64,000 nt of DNA from Mycobacterium sp. ITM-2016-00316 (GCF_002968335.2 NZ_CP134398.1:1364001-1428000), one strand, 5' to 3'; shown: positions 50,950 to 60,690, counted from the first letter of the stretch. The notes: generated by a model from the sequence alone, not told the origin. Program-made: numbers and translations.

Positions 50950-52220
50950 ATCGTGCCCAGCATGTCGGCCCACATCCCCGGGAAGTCCGGCAGCGTCTTG
51001 GACGTCGTCGCGATGTCCTCGACCTGCACGCCGGGAACCCGCAGTCCGACGATCGCCCCGGCGGTGGCCATCCGGTGATCGGCGTAGGACCGCCACACAC
51101 CGCCGTGCAGCGGTGTCGCGGTGATTTGCAGACCGTCCGGCGTCTCGTCGCACCTGCCGCCCAGGCCGTTGATCTCGGTGCTCAGCGCCGCCAGCCGATC
51201 GGTTTCATGCCCGCGCAGGTGCGCGATGCCGCGCAGGGTGGACACCGATCCCGGTGCGGCGAGCGCGGCCAGCGCCGCGACCGCAGGGGCCAGCTCGCCG
51301 ATATCGTGCAGGTCGATGTCGATGGCCCCGTAACTCGGTGCGCCTTGGGCCTGTAAGTAAGAATCGGCCTGCTGGGCAACGACATTCACTCGTGACAGCA
51401 GATCCAGGATGGCGTCCGAGGGCTGGATGCTGTCCGCGGGCCAGCGGCTGATCCGCACCGTGCCCGCGGTGACGGCGGCGGCGGCCAGGAACGGCACCGC
51501 ATTGGACAGGTCGGGCTCGATGTCCCAGTGCCGGGCGGCGACAGCACCCGGGTCGACCCGCCAGCGGTTGGGCGTGCCGTCGTCGACGGTGACACCCGCG
51601 CCGCGCAGCATCGACACCGTCATCGCGACGTGCGGCGCAGACGGCACCGACTCACCGGTGTGCACGACGGTCAGACCGTCACGGAAGGTGGTGCCGGCCA
51701 GCAACAGTCCCGAGACGAACTGCGAAGACGCCGATGCATCGATGTGGACCTCGCCACCGGCCACCGAACCCGCACCGCGCACCTCGAACGGCAATCCGGC
51801 ACCGTCGATGCGAACGCCGAGGCCGCGCAGCGCGTCCAGCAGCGGCGCGATCGGGCGGGCCCGGGCCTGCTCGTCCCCGTCGAAGATCACGGTCTGGGTG
51901 CTCAGGGCGGCGACGGCGGGCAGGAACCGCAGCACGGTGCCGGCAAGTCCGCAGTCGATGCGGGTGCCTGCGGCCGGGGCGACGGCGCCGCTTGCGGTCA
52001 GCTCGGTGCCCTCGCCGGTGACGGTGACCCCCAACGCCCGGACCGCATCGATCATCAGATCGGTGTCGCGGCTGCGCAACGCGCCGCTGATGGTGGTCAC
52101 GCCCTGGGCGGTGGCCAGCGCGGCCAGCACCAGCGCGCGGTTGGTCAGCGATTTCGACCCGGGGACCGCCACCGTGGCGTCCACGGGTCCGGTCATCGTC
52201 GGTGCAGGCCAGTTGTTCAC
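50946..52220 (-). CDS. aroA: 3-phosphoshikimate 1-carboxyvinyltransferase (EPSP synthase)
   Basis: Shikimate pathway enzyme adding PEP to shikimate-3-phosphate. Two-domain inside-out barrel. Class I motifs [14 protein letters not shown] near the start and [16 protein letters not shown], with [11 protein letters not shown] near the end. 424 residues; the GTG at 52220 (protein [17 protein letters not shown]) matches known N-termini, rejecting the longer frame. Divergent from the SRAP gene with only 19 bp between start codons. Corresponds to Rv3227. Confidence 0.95.
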   Translation of the reverse strand: MNNWPAPTMTGPVDATVAVPGSKSLTNRALVLAALATAQGVTTISGALRSRDTDLMIDAVRALGVTVTGEGTELTASGAVAPAAGTRIDCGLAGTVLRFLPAVAALSTQTVIFDGDEQARARPIAPLLDALRGLGVRIDGAGLPFEVRGAGSVAGGEVHIDASASSQFVSGLLLAGTTFRDGLTVVHTGESVPSAPHVAMTVSMLRGAGVTVDDGTPNRWRVDPGAVAARHWDIEPDLSNAVPFLAAAAVTAGTVRISRWPADSIQPSDAILDLLSRVNVVAQQADSYLQAQGAPSYGAIDIDLHDIGELAPAVAALAALAAPGSVSTLRGIAHLRGHETDRLAALSTEINGLGGRCDETPDGLQITATPLHGGVWRSYADHRMATAGAIVGLRVPGVQVEDIATTSKTLPDFPGMWADMLGTI

Positions 52221-52239
52221 GGCCTCTATCCTGCCTGGT

Positions 52240-53001
52240 ATGTGTGGGCGATTTGCGGTGACCACCGACCCGGCGTTGTTGGCGGAGAAGATCAAGGCAC
52301 TCGACGAGACCGTCGAGGCCGCCAAAGACGGTGGTCCCAACTTCAACGTGGCCCCGACCACCACCATCAGCACCGTGGTCAAGCGGCACGATCAACCCGA
52401 TGACGAGTCCACGCGCAGGCTCCGATCCATGCGCTGGGGCCTGATCCCGCCGTGGGCCAGGACCGGCGAGGACGGGGGCCCCGATACCAAGAAGGGCCCG
52501 CTGCTGATCAACGCGCGCTCCGAGACGCTGACCACGTCACCGGCGTTCCGCGGGTCGGCCAAGAGCAAGCGCTGCCTGGTTCCGATGGACGGCTGGTACG
52601 AGTGGAAGCCGAACCCGTCCGCCGACGGCAAGAAGGCGTCCAAGACGCCGTTCTACATGTTCGCCGGCGACGGGGAACCGCTGTTCATGGCTGGCCTGTG
52701 GTCCACCTGGCGGCCCAAGGGTGGCGAGGAGGGTGCGCCGCCGCTGCTGAGTTGCACCATCATCACCACCGACTCCGCCGCGCAGCTGGCCGATATCCAC
52801 GACCGGATGCCGCTGACCATCAGCGCCTCGGACTGGGACCGCTGGCTGGATCCCGATGCCCCCGTCGACGCGGGCCTGCTGCGCGGGCACGGCGATCTGG
52901 ACCGCATCGAGATCCGGGAGGTGTCGCGGCTGGTGAACAGCGTCCGCAACAACGGCCCGGAACTCATCGAGGCCGTCACGCCCGAAGCGGGCCTGTTTTG
53001 A
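52240..53001 (+). CDS. SOS response-associated peptidase (SRAP/HMCES-like)
   Basis: 253-residue protein that covalently caps abasic sites in single-stranded DNA. The catalytic Cys2 is MCGRFAVT, the conserved N/E residues lie in NARSETL and EWKP, and the active-site His in DIHDRMP. After Met removal Cys2 forms the thiazolidine crosslink. TATCCT at 52227-52232 lies 7 nt before the ATG (leaderless type). The methyltransferase gene overlaps its stop by TTGA. Confidence 0.92.
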   Translation: MCGRFAVTTDPALLAEKIKALDETVEAAKDGGPNFNVAPTTTISTVVKRHDQPDDESTRRLRSMRWGLIPPWARTGEDGGPDTKKGPLLINARSETLTTSPAFRGSAKSKRCLVPMDGWYEWKPNPSADGKKASKTPFYMFAGDGEPLFMAGLWSTWRPKGGEEGAPPLLSCTIITTDSAAQLADIHDRMPLTISASDWDRWLDPDAPVDAGLLRGHGDLDRIEIREVSRLVNSVRNNGPELIEAVTPEAGLF

Positions 53002-54470
53002 CCCTCGGCCCGCATGCGCTCGACGCTCTCGGCGCCGATCTGCGGGCGGTCGGGTACACCGTGGACGGCGTCGCCGAACTGCTGGGCGCCGACGTCCACG
53101 CGGCGCTGGGCCGGGGCGTGTGGTGGCCGGCGCTCCGCGCGACCGGGGCGGACCCGTTGTCGATGCTGGTGCGGTTGTTCCTGCTCGGCGCCCAGGTGCC
53201 CCGCGGGCAGTTGCACGAGGTCTTCACGCGGGTGCCGCTGGATGCGCTGGTGGCCGGTGGCGTGCTGGAACTGGCCGACGGCACCGTGCGCGCGGCACTC
53301 GACATCCGACCGCACTCCGACGGCGCCCGGGACTTCCTGGTGGTCTCCGATCAGGACGCCGCGCTGCGGGGCGGGCCGCTGCGGCGCGACCACGTGCTCG
53401 GTATCGGCGGTGCATCGATGTCGTTGGCCCGCGCCGTCATCCGCACCCCGGTGCGCCGGGCCCTGGATCTGGGCACCGGGTGCGGGATTCAGGCCCTGCA
53501 CCTGGCCGGACACTGCGACGAGATCGTCGGCACCGACACCAACGAGCGGGCGCTCACGCTGGCGGCGGCCACCGCACGCCTCAACGGGATGTCCTGGGAT
53601 CTGCGCTCCGGGAGCCTGTTCGAGCCGGTCGAGGGGGAGCGCTTCGACCTGATCGTGTCCAATCCACCCTTCGTCGTCGGCTCCGGTGCCAGCGACTATA
53701 TCTACCGGGATTCCGGTGTGGCCGGGGATGGCCTGTGCCGCACCATGATCGAGCAGGTCGGCGACCACCTGGCTCCCGGCGGAACAGCCCAGATCATGGC
53801 GAACTGGATTGTCCGCGAGGGTGATTGGCGCGACCGTGTGCGGGACTGGCTGGCAGGCACCGGCCTGCACGCCTGGGTGGTGCAGCGTGAGCTGGCCGAC
53901 CCGGTGAGCTATGTGTCACTGTGGCTGGCCGACGCCGGCGAGAGCCCGGACCAGACCGCGCGGCGCGGCGGCGCCTGGCTGGACTGGTTCACCGAACAGG
54001 GCGTCACCGGAATCGGTATGGGACTGATCTGCCTGCGCCGGCCCCGCGACGGCGAGGCGCCCGAGCAGATCCTCGAAGAGATCACCGGCGCGGACGAACT
54101 CGTCACCGGCATCGAGGTGGAGGCCTTCTTCGCCCGCCGCGACTATCTGCGCGACACCAGCGACGAGGCTCTGTTGGCAGCGCGGTTGTCCACGGCGCCG
54201 GTCTTCCTGGAGCAGCAGTCCCTGCCGGGGCCGCAGGGCTGGCAGCAGGTCGGCGCCGCGGTGCGGCGCCCGGGTGGGCCGGGCGCGGTGATCGGTGTCG
54301 ATGAGGTGCTCACCGCGCTGCTGGCGGGCTGTCGGGGCGAGGTGCCGTTGAGCGCACTCATCGCCCTGCTCGCCGCCCACCACGGGGTGGATGCCGGCGC
54401 ACTCGCCGAGGCGGCGCTACCGGAGGTGCGCGACGCGATCGGGCGCGGGATCCTGCATCAGGCGCAGTGA
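52998..54470 (+). CDS. N5-glutamine-type methyltransferase family protein (DUF7059)
   Basis: 490 residues with an N-terminal helical DUF7059-like domain and a class I methyltransferase core. Motif I is ALDLGTGCGIQALHLAG and the catalytic-type SNPPFV motif is at about residue 226, typical of enzymes acting on glutamine or adenine amino groups. A C-terminal extension follows. Equivalent to Rv3263, which sits near manC in M. tuberculosis (from memory), so its location here is different. TTG 52998 overlaps the SRAP stop. Confidence 0.85.
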   Translation: MTLGPHALDALGADLRAVGYTVDGVAELLGADVHAALGRGVWWPALRATGADPLSMLVRLFLLGAQVPRGQLHEVFTRVPLDALVAGGVLELADGTVRAALDIRPHSDGARDFLVVSDQDAALRGGPLRRDHVLGIGGASMSLARAVIRTPVRRALDLGTGCGIQALHLAGHCDEIVGTDTNERALTLAAATARLNGMSWDLRSGSLFEPVEGERFDLIVSNPPFVVGSGASDYIYRDSGVAGDGLCRTMIEQVGDHLAPGGTAQIMANWIVREGDWRDRVRDWLAGTGLHAWVVQRELADPVSYVSLWLADAGESPDQTARRGGAWLDWFTEQGVTGIGMGLICLRRPRDGEAPEQILEEITGADELVTGIEVEAFFARRDYLRDTSDEALLAARLSTAPVFLEQQSLPGPQGWQQVGAAVRRPGGPGAVIGVDEVLTALLAGCRGEVPLSALIALLAAHHGVDAGALAEAALPEVRDAIGRGILHQAQ

Positions 54471-55235
54471 CTAGCGTCGCCGCGCCGCCACCACCGCATA
54501 GGACGCATCGAAGGTCACCCCGTCGGCGGTGGCGTAGCGCTCGAATGCCGCGGTGAACGCCTCGGTCAGCCGGACGCGGGTTTCCTCGTCGGAGCGGGTG
54601 AACAGGTCCACATGCATGGGGGACTCGTCGGTGACGAAGACCACGGCGTCCTGCACGGACCCGAATTGCCAGGCGTGCTTGCCGTTTTCGATGAAGATCT
54701 CGTCGAAGTCGTCGGTCAGCCGGGTGGTGACGATATCGGCCTCGCCCCACTGGTCCGGTGAGTACTGCGCGGCCGGCGGCGGGCCCAGCACGTCGATGAT
54801 CGGGTTGTAGAACGGATTGTCGGTGTCGCGCACCCAGGTGGAGAATCCGAGGAAACCACCCGGGCGCAGCAGCCTGGCGATCTCGGCGACCTGGCTGACC
54901 GGTTCGACGAAGATGATGCCCATGTTGGACACCACCGCGTCGAACCCCGCATCGGGCAATCCGGTGGCGGCAGCGTCGGCGGCGACCCACTGCACCGCTT
55001 CGCCGCCGGCCTTGTCGGCGGCGATGGCCAGCAGTTCGGGCGTCAGGTCCACCCCGGTCACCTGCGCGCCGGCCGCGACGGCCGCCAACGCGGCGTTACC
55101 GGTACCGCAGGCCAGATCGGCGACGACGGCACCGTCGAGCGGGCGCAACCGGTCGACGGTCTCGATCAGCCGGACGGAGATGGGCGCGATGCGTTGGGCG
55201 ACGGCCTCGTACCGTCCCGCAGACCAGATTGACAC
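54471..55235 (-). CDS. class I SAM-dependent methyltransferase
   Basis: 254 residues of the Methyltransf_11 type. SAM-binding motif I VADLACGTGNAALAAVAAG and D in VTGVDLTPELL, with AADAAATGLPDAGFDAVVSNMG for motif II/III. Substrate unknown. The GTG at 55235 has TAGGCT 6 nt upstream. Its stop touches the stop of the preceding plus-strand gene with no gap. Confidence 0.85.
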   Translation of the reverse strand: MSIWSAGRYEAVAQRIAPISVRLIETVDRLRPLDGAVVADLACGTGNAALAAVAAGAQVTGVDLTPELLAIAADKAGGEAVQWVAADAAATGLPDAGFDAVVSNMGIIFVEPVSQVAEIARLLRPGGFLGFSTWVRDTDNPFYNPIIDVLGPPPAAQYSPDQWGEADIVTTRLTDDFDEIFIENGKHAWQFGSVQDAVVFVTDESPMHVDLFTRSDEETRVRLTEAFTAAFERYATADGVTFDASYAVVAARRR

Positions 55236-55259
55236 CCGGCCAGCCTATGTCACGATGAC

Positions 55260-55988
55260 GTGGTGGTAGCTCTGTCCGTCACCGCACCGCCGCTGCCCCG
55301 GCCGGTGCTGGTCGGCCAATTCTGGGGCGATCTCACTTTCGTGCACTGGCCGGTGCGCCCGGACAGCGTCGCTCACCTGTTTCCGGAGGGCACCCGACCG
55401 GATGTCTTCGACGACGGTTTCACCTATGTCGGGCTCATCCCGTTCGTCATGCGCCGCACCGCGCTGGCGGACCGGGTGCCGCTGCCGTTCTTCGGCGCCT
55501 TCGCCGAGACCAACGTCCGGTTGTATTCGGTGGATGACGCCGGCCGGCACGGTGTGCTGTTCCGGTCCCTGGAGACCGAGCGGCTGGCGGTGGTGCCGCT
55601 GACCCGGATCGGGCTGGGGGTGCCCTACACCTGGGCGAAGATGCGGGTTACCCGCTCCGGCAACCGGATCTGCTATTCGAGCGTACGACGTTGGCCGCGA
55701 AGGGGATTGCGCAGCACGCTGCAGGTGACCATCGGCGCGCCGCTGCAACCGACGCCGCTGCAGGTGTGGCTCACCGCGCGCTGGGGTGCACACACGCGCA
55801 AGGCGGGTCGCACCTGGTGGGTGCCCAACGATCATCCCGAATGGCCGCTCTACGCGGCCGAGATCGAGGATCTGCGCGACGATCTGGTCACTGCGAGCGG
55901 TACCGCGGTGGCCGGGGCCCGGCTGCCCGCGATGTTCTCACCCGGGGTGGCGGCCCGGTTCGGCCGGCCCGCACTGGTGCGTTCCTGA
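55260..55988 (+). CDS. DUF2071 (YqjF-like) family protein
   Basis: 242 residues of the DUF2071 family, whose fold resembles acetoacetate decarboxylase. Landmarks include PVLVGQFWGDLTFVHWPVRP and the TWVP-like turn TWWVPNDHPEWPLYAAEI. No catalytic lysine can be assigned. GTG 55260 is 24 bp from the divergent methyltransferase start. Function unknown. Confidence 0.82.
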   Translation: MVVALSVTAPPLPRPVLVGQFWGDLTFVHWPVRPDSVAHLFPEGTRPDVFDDGFTYVGLIPFVMRRTALADRVPLPFFGAFAETNVRLYSVDDAGRHGVLFRSLETERLAVVPLTRIGLGVPYTWAKMRVTRSGNRICYSSVRRWPRRGLRSTLQVTIGAPLQPTPLQVWLTARWGAHTRKAGRTWWVPNDHPEWPLYAAEIEDLRDDLVTASGTAVAGARLPAMFSPGVAARFGRPALVRS

Positions 55989-56007
55989 CGCCAGGGCTAT
56001 CTCGTCC

Positions 56008-56859
56008 TCACGGCCCGGTGTAGCCGGGCGGGTTGGCGGAATCGACCCAGAAGTCCACGCCCAGATCCTGTGCTCCGGGGGTGCAGTTGTAGGCCGACAG
56101 GTCGGTCACTCCGGATTCCAGCAGCACGTCCTCGCACAGCAGGGTGTTCCCGGTGTATTCGCGGGCCGGCCTGGTCAGCACGGCGTAGGCGGCATCGGAG
56201 TACACCTCGGGCTTGCGGGAACGGGCCATCGACTCGTCGCCGCCGAGCAGGTTCTGCACCGCCGCTGTCGCGACCATGGTGCGCGGCCACAGGGTATTGG
56301 AGGCGATCCCGTGCTGGCGCATCTCTTCGGCGATCCCCAACGCGCACAACGTCATACCGTACTTGGCCATCATGTAGGCGGTCGGGGTCAGCCATTTCTG
56401 CTCCATCCGGATCGGTGGGGACAGCGTCAGGATGTGCGGATTCTCCCGACCGATCATGTGCGGGATACAGGCCTGGGAGACCGCGTACGTGCCGCGCACC
56501 TGGATGCCGTTCATCAGGTCGAAGCGTTTCATCGGCACGTCCAGGATGGGGGACAGGTTGATGGCCGAGGCGTTGTTCACGCAGATGTCGATCCCGCCGA
56601 ATTGTTCGGCCGCCGCCGCAACCGCGGCCTGCACACCATCGGGGTCGCGCACATCACCGACGATGGGTAGCGCCTGACCGCCGGCCTCCTCGATCTCGCG
56701 GGCCGCGGTGTAGACGGTGCCGGGCAGTTTGGGGTGCGGTTCGGCGGTCTTGGCCAGCATCGCGATGTTGGCCCCGTCGGCGGCCACCCGCTTGGCGATG
56801 GCCAGGCCGATGCCCCGGCTGGCGCCGGAGATGAACATGGTCTTTCCCTGAAGCGACAT
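56008..56859 (-). CDS. SDR family oxidoreductase (HSDL2-like)
   Basis: 283 residues. Cofactor motif SGASRGIGLAIAKR near residue 8; the NNASAINL motif replaces NNAG. The catalytic Y lies in TAYMMAKYGM (YxxxK). Relative of human HSDL2 and of Rv3224. ATG 56859 follows TAGGCT by 7 nt, so the start is chosen here rather than at 56901. Substrate unknown. Confidence 0.88.
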   Translation of the reverse strand: MSLQGKTMFISGASRGIGLAIAKRVAADGANIAMLAKTAEPHPKLPGTVYTAAREIEEAGGQALPIVGDVRDPDGVQAAVAAAAEQFGGIDICVNNASAINLSPILDVPMKRFDLMNGIQVRGTYAVSQACIPHMIGRENPHILTLSPPIRMEQKWLTPTAYMMAKYGMTLCALGIAEEMRQHGIASNTLWPRTMVATAAVQNLLGGDESMARSRKPEVYSDAAYAVLTRPAREYTGNTLLCEDVLLESGVTDLSAYNCTPGAQDLGVDFWVDSANPPGYTGP

Positions 56860-56869
56860 GGCCCCCAGC

Positions 56870-57361
56870 CTACGTGGCCCGAATATCCCCCGTAACACCA
56901 ACGGTAAGCCTTACGAGATCGGCCGGTGCGAGTGCGACGTCCCACCCGCGCTTACCCGCGCTGCACAGCACCCGGTCCCACCGCAGCGCCGAGGAGTCGA
57001 TCACCGTCGGTAATGCCTTGCGCTGGCCCAGCGGAGAGATCCCGCCGAGCACGTAACCGGTGGAACGTTCGGCCGCGGCCCGCTCGGCCATCGCGGCCTT
57101 CGGCACGCCTAGCGCCGCGGCCGCGGCCTTCAGCGACAGTTTCGAGGGCACGGGCAGGACCGCCACCGCCAGCCCGCCCGGGACGGCCAGGATCAGCGTC
57201 TTGAAGATCTGCTCGGGGGCGAGGCCATGTGCGGCGGCCAGCTCGGCGACCGCCTCCTCGCCGAAGGACTCCGCGCGCGGATCGTGCCGGTAACGCAGAA
57301 TTTCGTGGTCGGCGCCGTCGTCCAGCAGGGCGGCGATCGCCGGGGTTGCTGCTCCTGCCAC
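56870..57361 (-). CDS. ybaK: Cys-tRNA(Pro)/Cys-tRNA(Cys) deacylase YbaK
   Basis: Trans-editing enzyme that hydrolyses Cys-tRNA(Pro). 163-residue YbaK/EbsC domain: FKTLILAVPGGLAVAVLPVPSKL and the family turn GYVLGGISPLGQRKALPTVID. GTG 57361 follows TACGCT by 6 nt (leaderless type). Corresponds to Rv3224A/B of M. tuberculosis, which are split there from memory; here the gene is whole. Confidence 0.88.
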   Translation of the reverse strand: MAGAATPAIAALLDDGADHEILRYRHDPRAESFGEEAVAELAAAHGLAPEQIFKTLILAVPGGLAVAVLPVPSKLSLKAAAAALGVPKAAMAERAAAERSTGYVLGGISPLGQRKALPTVIDSSALRWDRVLCSAGKRGWDVALAPADLVRLTVGVTGDIRAT

Positions 57362-57378
57362 CGGGCCAGCGTAGTCCG

Positions 57379-57408
57379 GGAATGTAGACCGCCAGGGCCG
57401 CCGTTGTT
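57379..57408 (+). promoter_or_regulatory. candidate SigH-type promoter
   Basis: GGAATG (57379-57384), 18-bp spacer, GTTGTT (57403-57408), resembling the SigH/SigE pattern GGAAYA-N16-19-GTT. It would start a transcript 160 nt upstream of sigH and fit autoregulation. Purely a sequence match. Confidence 0.4.
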
Positions 57409-57572
57409 GCTTGCATCGACGGTGAACGGGCGCCTGAGCCCGGTTGGTGTCGGTCATTGCCTTTAGGATCGTCAGATAGGGGATTTTGGTGCCAACGGCC
57501 TGCCTGGATCGTCCGGTGTTCACACTGGAGCTGTTCGGTGATGCCGCAACAGAAGGGACGGTGTCTCCCGCG

Positions 57573-58205
57573 ATGACCGATATCGACGAAGCGGCTCGGG
57601 CCGCAGAGACAGATGCCGAGCTGACCGCCCGGTTCGAACGCGATGCCATCCCGCTGCTCGACCAGCTCTACGGCGGCGCGCTGCGGATGACCCGCAACCC
57701 GGCAGATGCCGAGGATCTGCTGCAGGAAACCATGGTCAAGGCCTACGCCGGCTTCCGCTCCTTCCGCGCGGGCACGAATCTCAAGGCGTGGCTGTACCGC
57801 ATCCTGACCAACACCTACATCAACAGCTACCGCAAGAAGCAGCGCCAACCCGCCGAGTACCCGACCGACGAGATCACCGACTGGCAGCTGGCGGCCAACG
57901 CGCAGCACACCTCGACCGGTCTGCGTTCGGCCGAGGTGGAAGCGCTGGAGGCGCTGCCCGACACCGAGATCAAGGCAGCGCTGCAGGCCCTGCCCGAGGA
58001 GTTCCGCATGGCGGTGTACTACGCCGACGTCGAGGGATTCCCGTACAAGGAGATTGCCGAGATCATGGACACGCCGATCGGCACCGTGATGTCGCGGTTG
58101 CATCGCGGTAGAAAACAATTGCGGGAGCTGCTGGCCGATGTGGCCAGGGACCGCGGCTTCATCCGAGACCCACAGCTCGGTGCGCCCGAGGAGGTTTCGT
58201 CATGA
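57573..58205 (+). CDS. sigH: ECF sigma factor SigH
   Basis: 210 residues. Region 2 ([38 protein letters not shown]) and region 4 ([44 protein letters not shown]) are well preserved. Drives heat and thiol-oxidative stress genes. ATG 57573 fits the M. tuberculosis start; the frame is open upstream to 57486. It overlaps rshA by 4 nt. Confidence 0.95.
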   Translation: MTDIDEAARAAETDAELTARFERDAIPLLDQLYGGALRMTRNPADAEDLLQETMVKAYAGFRSFRAGTNLKAWLYRILTNTYINSYRKKQRQPAEYPTDEITDWQLAANAQHTSTGLRSAEVEALEALPDTEIKAALQALPEEFRMAVYYADVEGFPYKEIAEIMDTPIGTVMSRLHRGRKQLRELLADVARDRGFIRDPQLGAPEEVSS

Positions 58206-58504
58206 CCCAGTCCCACGAGGATGAGCGCTGGTCGCCGCCGGTCGGCCCAGTCGATCCCGAGCACCCCGAATGCGCCGCGGTGATCGCCGAGGTGTGGACG
58301 CTGCTCGACGGTGAGTGCACCGACGAGAGCCGGGACAAGCTCAAGCAGCACCTCGAGGAATGCCCGACCTGCTTGCGCCATTACGGCGTGGAGGAGCGGG
58401 TGAAGAACCTGATCGCCAGCAAGTGCCGCGGTGAGAAGGCGCCCGAGGGTCTGCGGGCCCGGCTGCAGATCGAGATCAGCCGGACCACCATCATTCGGGG
58501 CTGA
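58202..58504 (+). CDS. rshA: zinc-binding anti-sigma factor RshA (RsrA-like)
   Basis: 100 residues. The redox motif HLEECPTC (HxxxCxxC) plus an upstream His/Cys (PEHPECA) form the zinc centre that releases SigH upon disulfide stress. The ATGA overlap with sigH ensures equal translation. Regulation is standard for the pair. Confidence 0.93.
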   Translation: MTQSHEDERWSPPVGPVDPEHPECAAVIAEVWTLLDGECTDESRDKLKQHLEECPTCLRHYGVEERVKNLIASKCRGEKAPEGLRARLQIEISRTTIIRG

Positions 58505-58520
58505 GCGCCCGTACCGGCGC

Positions 58521-58570
58521 ACAAAACAACCGCCCGGCTCTCTGGAAGAGAGCTCGGGCGGTTTGTTGTG
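58521..58570. terminator. bidirectional terminator after rshA
   Basis: An imperfect long stem: CAACCGCCC in the left arm pairs with GGGCGGTTTG in the right, with inner GCTCTCT-GGA-AGAGAGC. Flanking A and T runs give termination in both directions, serving rshA and bL37. Confidence 0.75.
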
Positions 58571-58600
58571 TGCTGCCCCGATGGCGGCTACGACAACGCG

Positions 58601-58675
58601 TCAGGCGTTGGGGCGACGGCCGTGGTTGGCCTTCGAGTGCTTGCGGTCGCGCTTCTTGCGGCCTCGCTTGGCCAT
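58601..58675 (-). CDS. large ribosomal subunit protein bL37 (24 residues)
   Basis: Tiny basic protein: AKRGRKKRDRKHSKANHGRR then PNA. This matches the bL37 seen in M. smegmatis ribosome structures, 24 residues long. GGAGGT lies five nt upstream of ATG 58675, on the minus strand. Below most ORF length cut-offs and easily missed. Nothing else on this strand at this place. Confidence 0.92.
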   Translation of the reverse strand: MAKRGRKKRDRKHSKANHGRRPNA

Positions 58676-58833
58676 GGTGAACCTCCGGATCAAATGAATA
58701 CTTGGGCACCAGTATCTCATGCCGGAGGGACTGCTTTTCCCGCGTGGTCTTCGATGGGCCTTTCGGTGTTGTGGTTCGATATAGGCCGGCAGGCGGATCA
58801 GCAGCCGGCCAAGGCGAAATGAGTGGGGTGAAG

Positions 58834-59049
58834 ATGGCCGAGGATGTTCGCGCAGAGATCGTGGCCAGCGTGCTGGAGGTCGTTGTGCAGAAGGGCGACC
58901 AGATCGGTGCGGGCGACACCCTGGTGCTGCTGGAGTCCATGAAGATGGAGATCCCGGTGCTGGCGGAGGTCGCGGGCACCATCACCGAGGTGAGCGTGTC
59001 GGTGGGTGACGTCATCCAGGCCGGTGACCTCATCGCGGTGATCAGCTAG
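58834..59049 (+). CDS. biotin/lipoyl-binding carrier domain protein (BtoCC/TB7.3)
   Basis: 71-residue single biotinyl domain. The biotin lysine is in ESMKMEIPVLAE (SMKM). Starts MAEDVRAEIVASVLEVVV, identical in layout to TB7.3 (Rv3221c). ATG 58834 chosen; ATG 58819 would add MSGVK. Substrate of BirA at 830 in this window. Its partner carboxylase subunits are elsewhere. Confidence 0.92.
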   Translation: MAEDVRAEIVASVLEVVVQKGDQIGAGDTLVLLESMKMEIPVLAEVAGTITEVSVSVGDVIQAGDLIAVIS

Positions 59050-59069
59050 CCCGTCTGCGGTAACGGCTC

Positions 59070-60566
59070 ATGTCGACTCTCGGCGACCTGCTCGCCGAGC
59101 ACACCGTCCTTCCCGGTAACGCCGTCGACCATCTGCACGCCGTGGTCGGCGAATGGCAACTGCTGGCCGACCTGTCCTTCGCCGACTACCTGATGTGGGT
59201 CCGCAGCGACGACGACGTGCTGGTCTGTGTGGCGCAGGTGCGCCCCAACACCGCCTCCACGGTGCTGCTGGCCGATGCCGTCGGTACCGCCACGGCCGCC
59301 GCGGAGATGCCGGTGGTGCGCGCGGCGTTCAACTCCGGTGCGATCGGCCGGGAAAGCGATGTCAGCCAGCCGCGCGGCGACGGCCAATGGCGGAATGTGG
59401 AGGCGGTCCCGGTTCGGCACGCCGACCGCGTCGTCGCGGTGATCACCCATCAGACCGCACTGGCCGAGGGCCGGACGTCCAGCCCGCTGGAACGCGCCTA
59501 TCTGGACTGCGCCGCCGACCTGCTGCACATGCTCAGCGACGGCACCTTCCCGAACGTCGGGGACCTGCCGATGTCGCGGTCCAGTCCGCGCGTCGGCGAC
59601 GGTTTCATCCGGCTGGGGGTGGCCGGTGAGGTCGCTTTCGCGAGCCCCAACGCCATCTCGGCGTATCACCGGATGGGCTTCGCGGCCGAACTCGAAGGGC
59701 ACAACCTCGTCGCGGTCACCCGGCCGCTGATCTCCGATCCCTTCGAGGCCCAGGAACTCGCCGCACACGTGCGCGACTCGCTGGCCGGCGGATCGAGCAT
59801 GCGCATGGAGGTCGACGCCGGCGGGGCGGCGGTGCTGTTGCGGACCATCCCGCTGCAGGTGGGCGGTGCGGCCGTCGGCGCCGCGGTGCTGATCCGCGAC
59901 GTCACCGAGGTCAAACGGCGCGATCGCGCGCTGCTGTCCAAAGACGCGACGATCCGCGAGATCCACCACCGGGTGAAAAACAACCTGCAGACGGTCGCCG
60001 CGCTGCTGCGCCTGCAGGCCCGGCGGACCAACAACGCCGAGGGACGGGAGGCCCTCATCGAGTCGGTCCGGCGGGTGTCCTCCATCGCGCTGGTGCACGA
60101 TGCGTTGTCGATGTCGGTGGACGAAGAGGTCAACCTCGACCAGGTGGTGGACCGCATCCTGCCGATCATGAACGATGTCGCCTCGGTGGACACCCCGATC
60201 CGGATCACCCGCGACGGTGATCTCGGCGTGCTCGACGCCGACCGGGCCACCGCGCTGATCATGGTGATCACCGAACTGGTGCAGAACGCACTCGAGCACG
60301 CCTTCGACGGCGACGTGAAGAAGGGATCGGTGACCATCCGGGCCGAGCGTTCGGCGCGCTGGCTCGACGTCGTCGTCCATGACGACGGCCGCGGACTGCC
60401 GGAGGGGTTCAGCCTGGAGAAGTCCGACCGGCTCGGTCTGCAGATCGTGCGCACGCTGGTCTCGGCGGAACTCGATGGCTCGCTGGGTATGCACGATGTG
60501 GACTCCGGTGGCACCGACGTGGTGTTGCGGGTGCCGATCGGCCGTCACCGCAGGGCCGCTATCTAG
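59070..60566 (+). CDS. pdtaS: sensor histidine kinase PdtaS
   Basis: 498-residue cytoplasmic kinase of the PdtaS-PdtaR antitermination system. N-terminal GAF domain (about 1-150), PAS domain (about 170-280), then the HisKA_2 H-box IREIHHRVKNNLQTVAALLRLQ and GHKL domain with VITELVQNALEHAF, DDGRGLPEGF, and DRLGLQIVRTLV. Acts with PdtaR on RNA-binding targets. Confidence 0.93.
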   Translation: MSTLGDLLAEHTVLPGNAVDHLHAVVGEWQLLADLSFADYLMWVRSDDDVLVCVAQVRPNTASTVLLADAVGTATAAAEMPVVRAAFNSGAIGRESDVSQPRGDGQWRNVEAVPVRHADRVVAVITHQTALAEGRTSSPLERAYLDCAADLLHMLSDGTFPNVGDLPMSRSSPRVGDGFIRLGVAGEVAFASPNAISAYHRMGFAAELEGHNLVAVTRPLISDPFEAQELAAHVRDSLAGGSSMRMEVDAGGAAVLLRTIPLQVGGAAVGAAVLIRDVTEVKRRDRALLSKDATIREIHHRVKNNLQTVAALLRLQARRTNNAEGREALIESVRRVSSIALVHDALSMSVDEEVNLDQVVDRILPIMNDVASVDTPIRITRDGDLGVLDADRATALIMVITELVQNALEHAFDGDVKKGSVTIRAERSARWLDVVVHDDGRGLPEGFSLEKSDRLGLQIVRTLVSAELDGSLGMHDVDSGGTDVVLRVPIGRHRRAAI

Positions 60567-60635
60567 CCGGCAGCACAGCGAAATGTGATGTGGCGCACAA
60601 TGTCTGATGGCTCACAGTCGAACTCGCACGAAAAA

Positions 60636-60672
60636 GACTGCGGCCCCGACATTCACTGTCGGGGCCGCAGTC
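60636..60672 (-). terminator. Rho-independent terminator for whiB1
   Basis: GACTGCGGCCCCGACA (60636-60651), loop TTCAC, TGTCGGGGCCGCAGTC (60657-60672): a perfect 16-bp stem. On the minus strand a run of five Ts follows (complement of AAAAA before 60636), giving a textbook terminator for whiB1. pdtaS also converges here. Confidence 0.9.
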
Positions 60673-60690
60673 GAAGTCTTGCGGGTGGGC

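Noticed and set aside
52997..53001. Frameshift between SRAP and the methyltransferase
   Set aside because: Both frames start and stop normally; the overlap TTGA is ordinary translational coupling.
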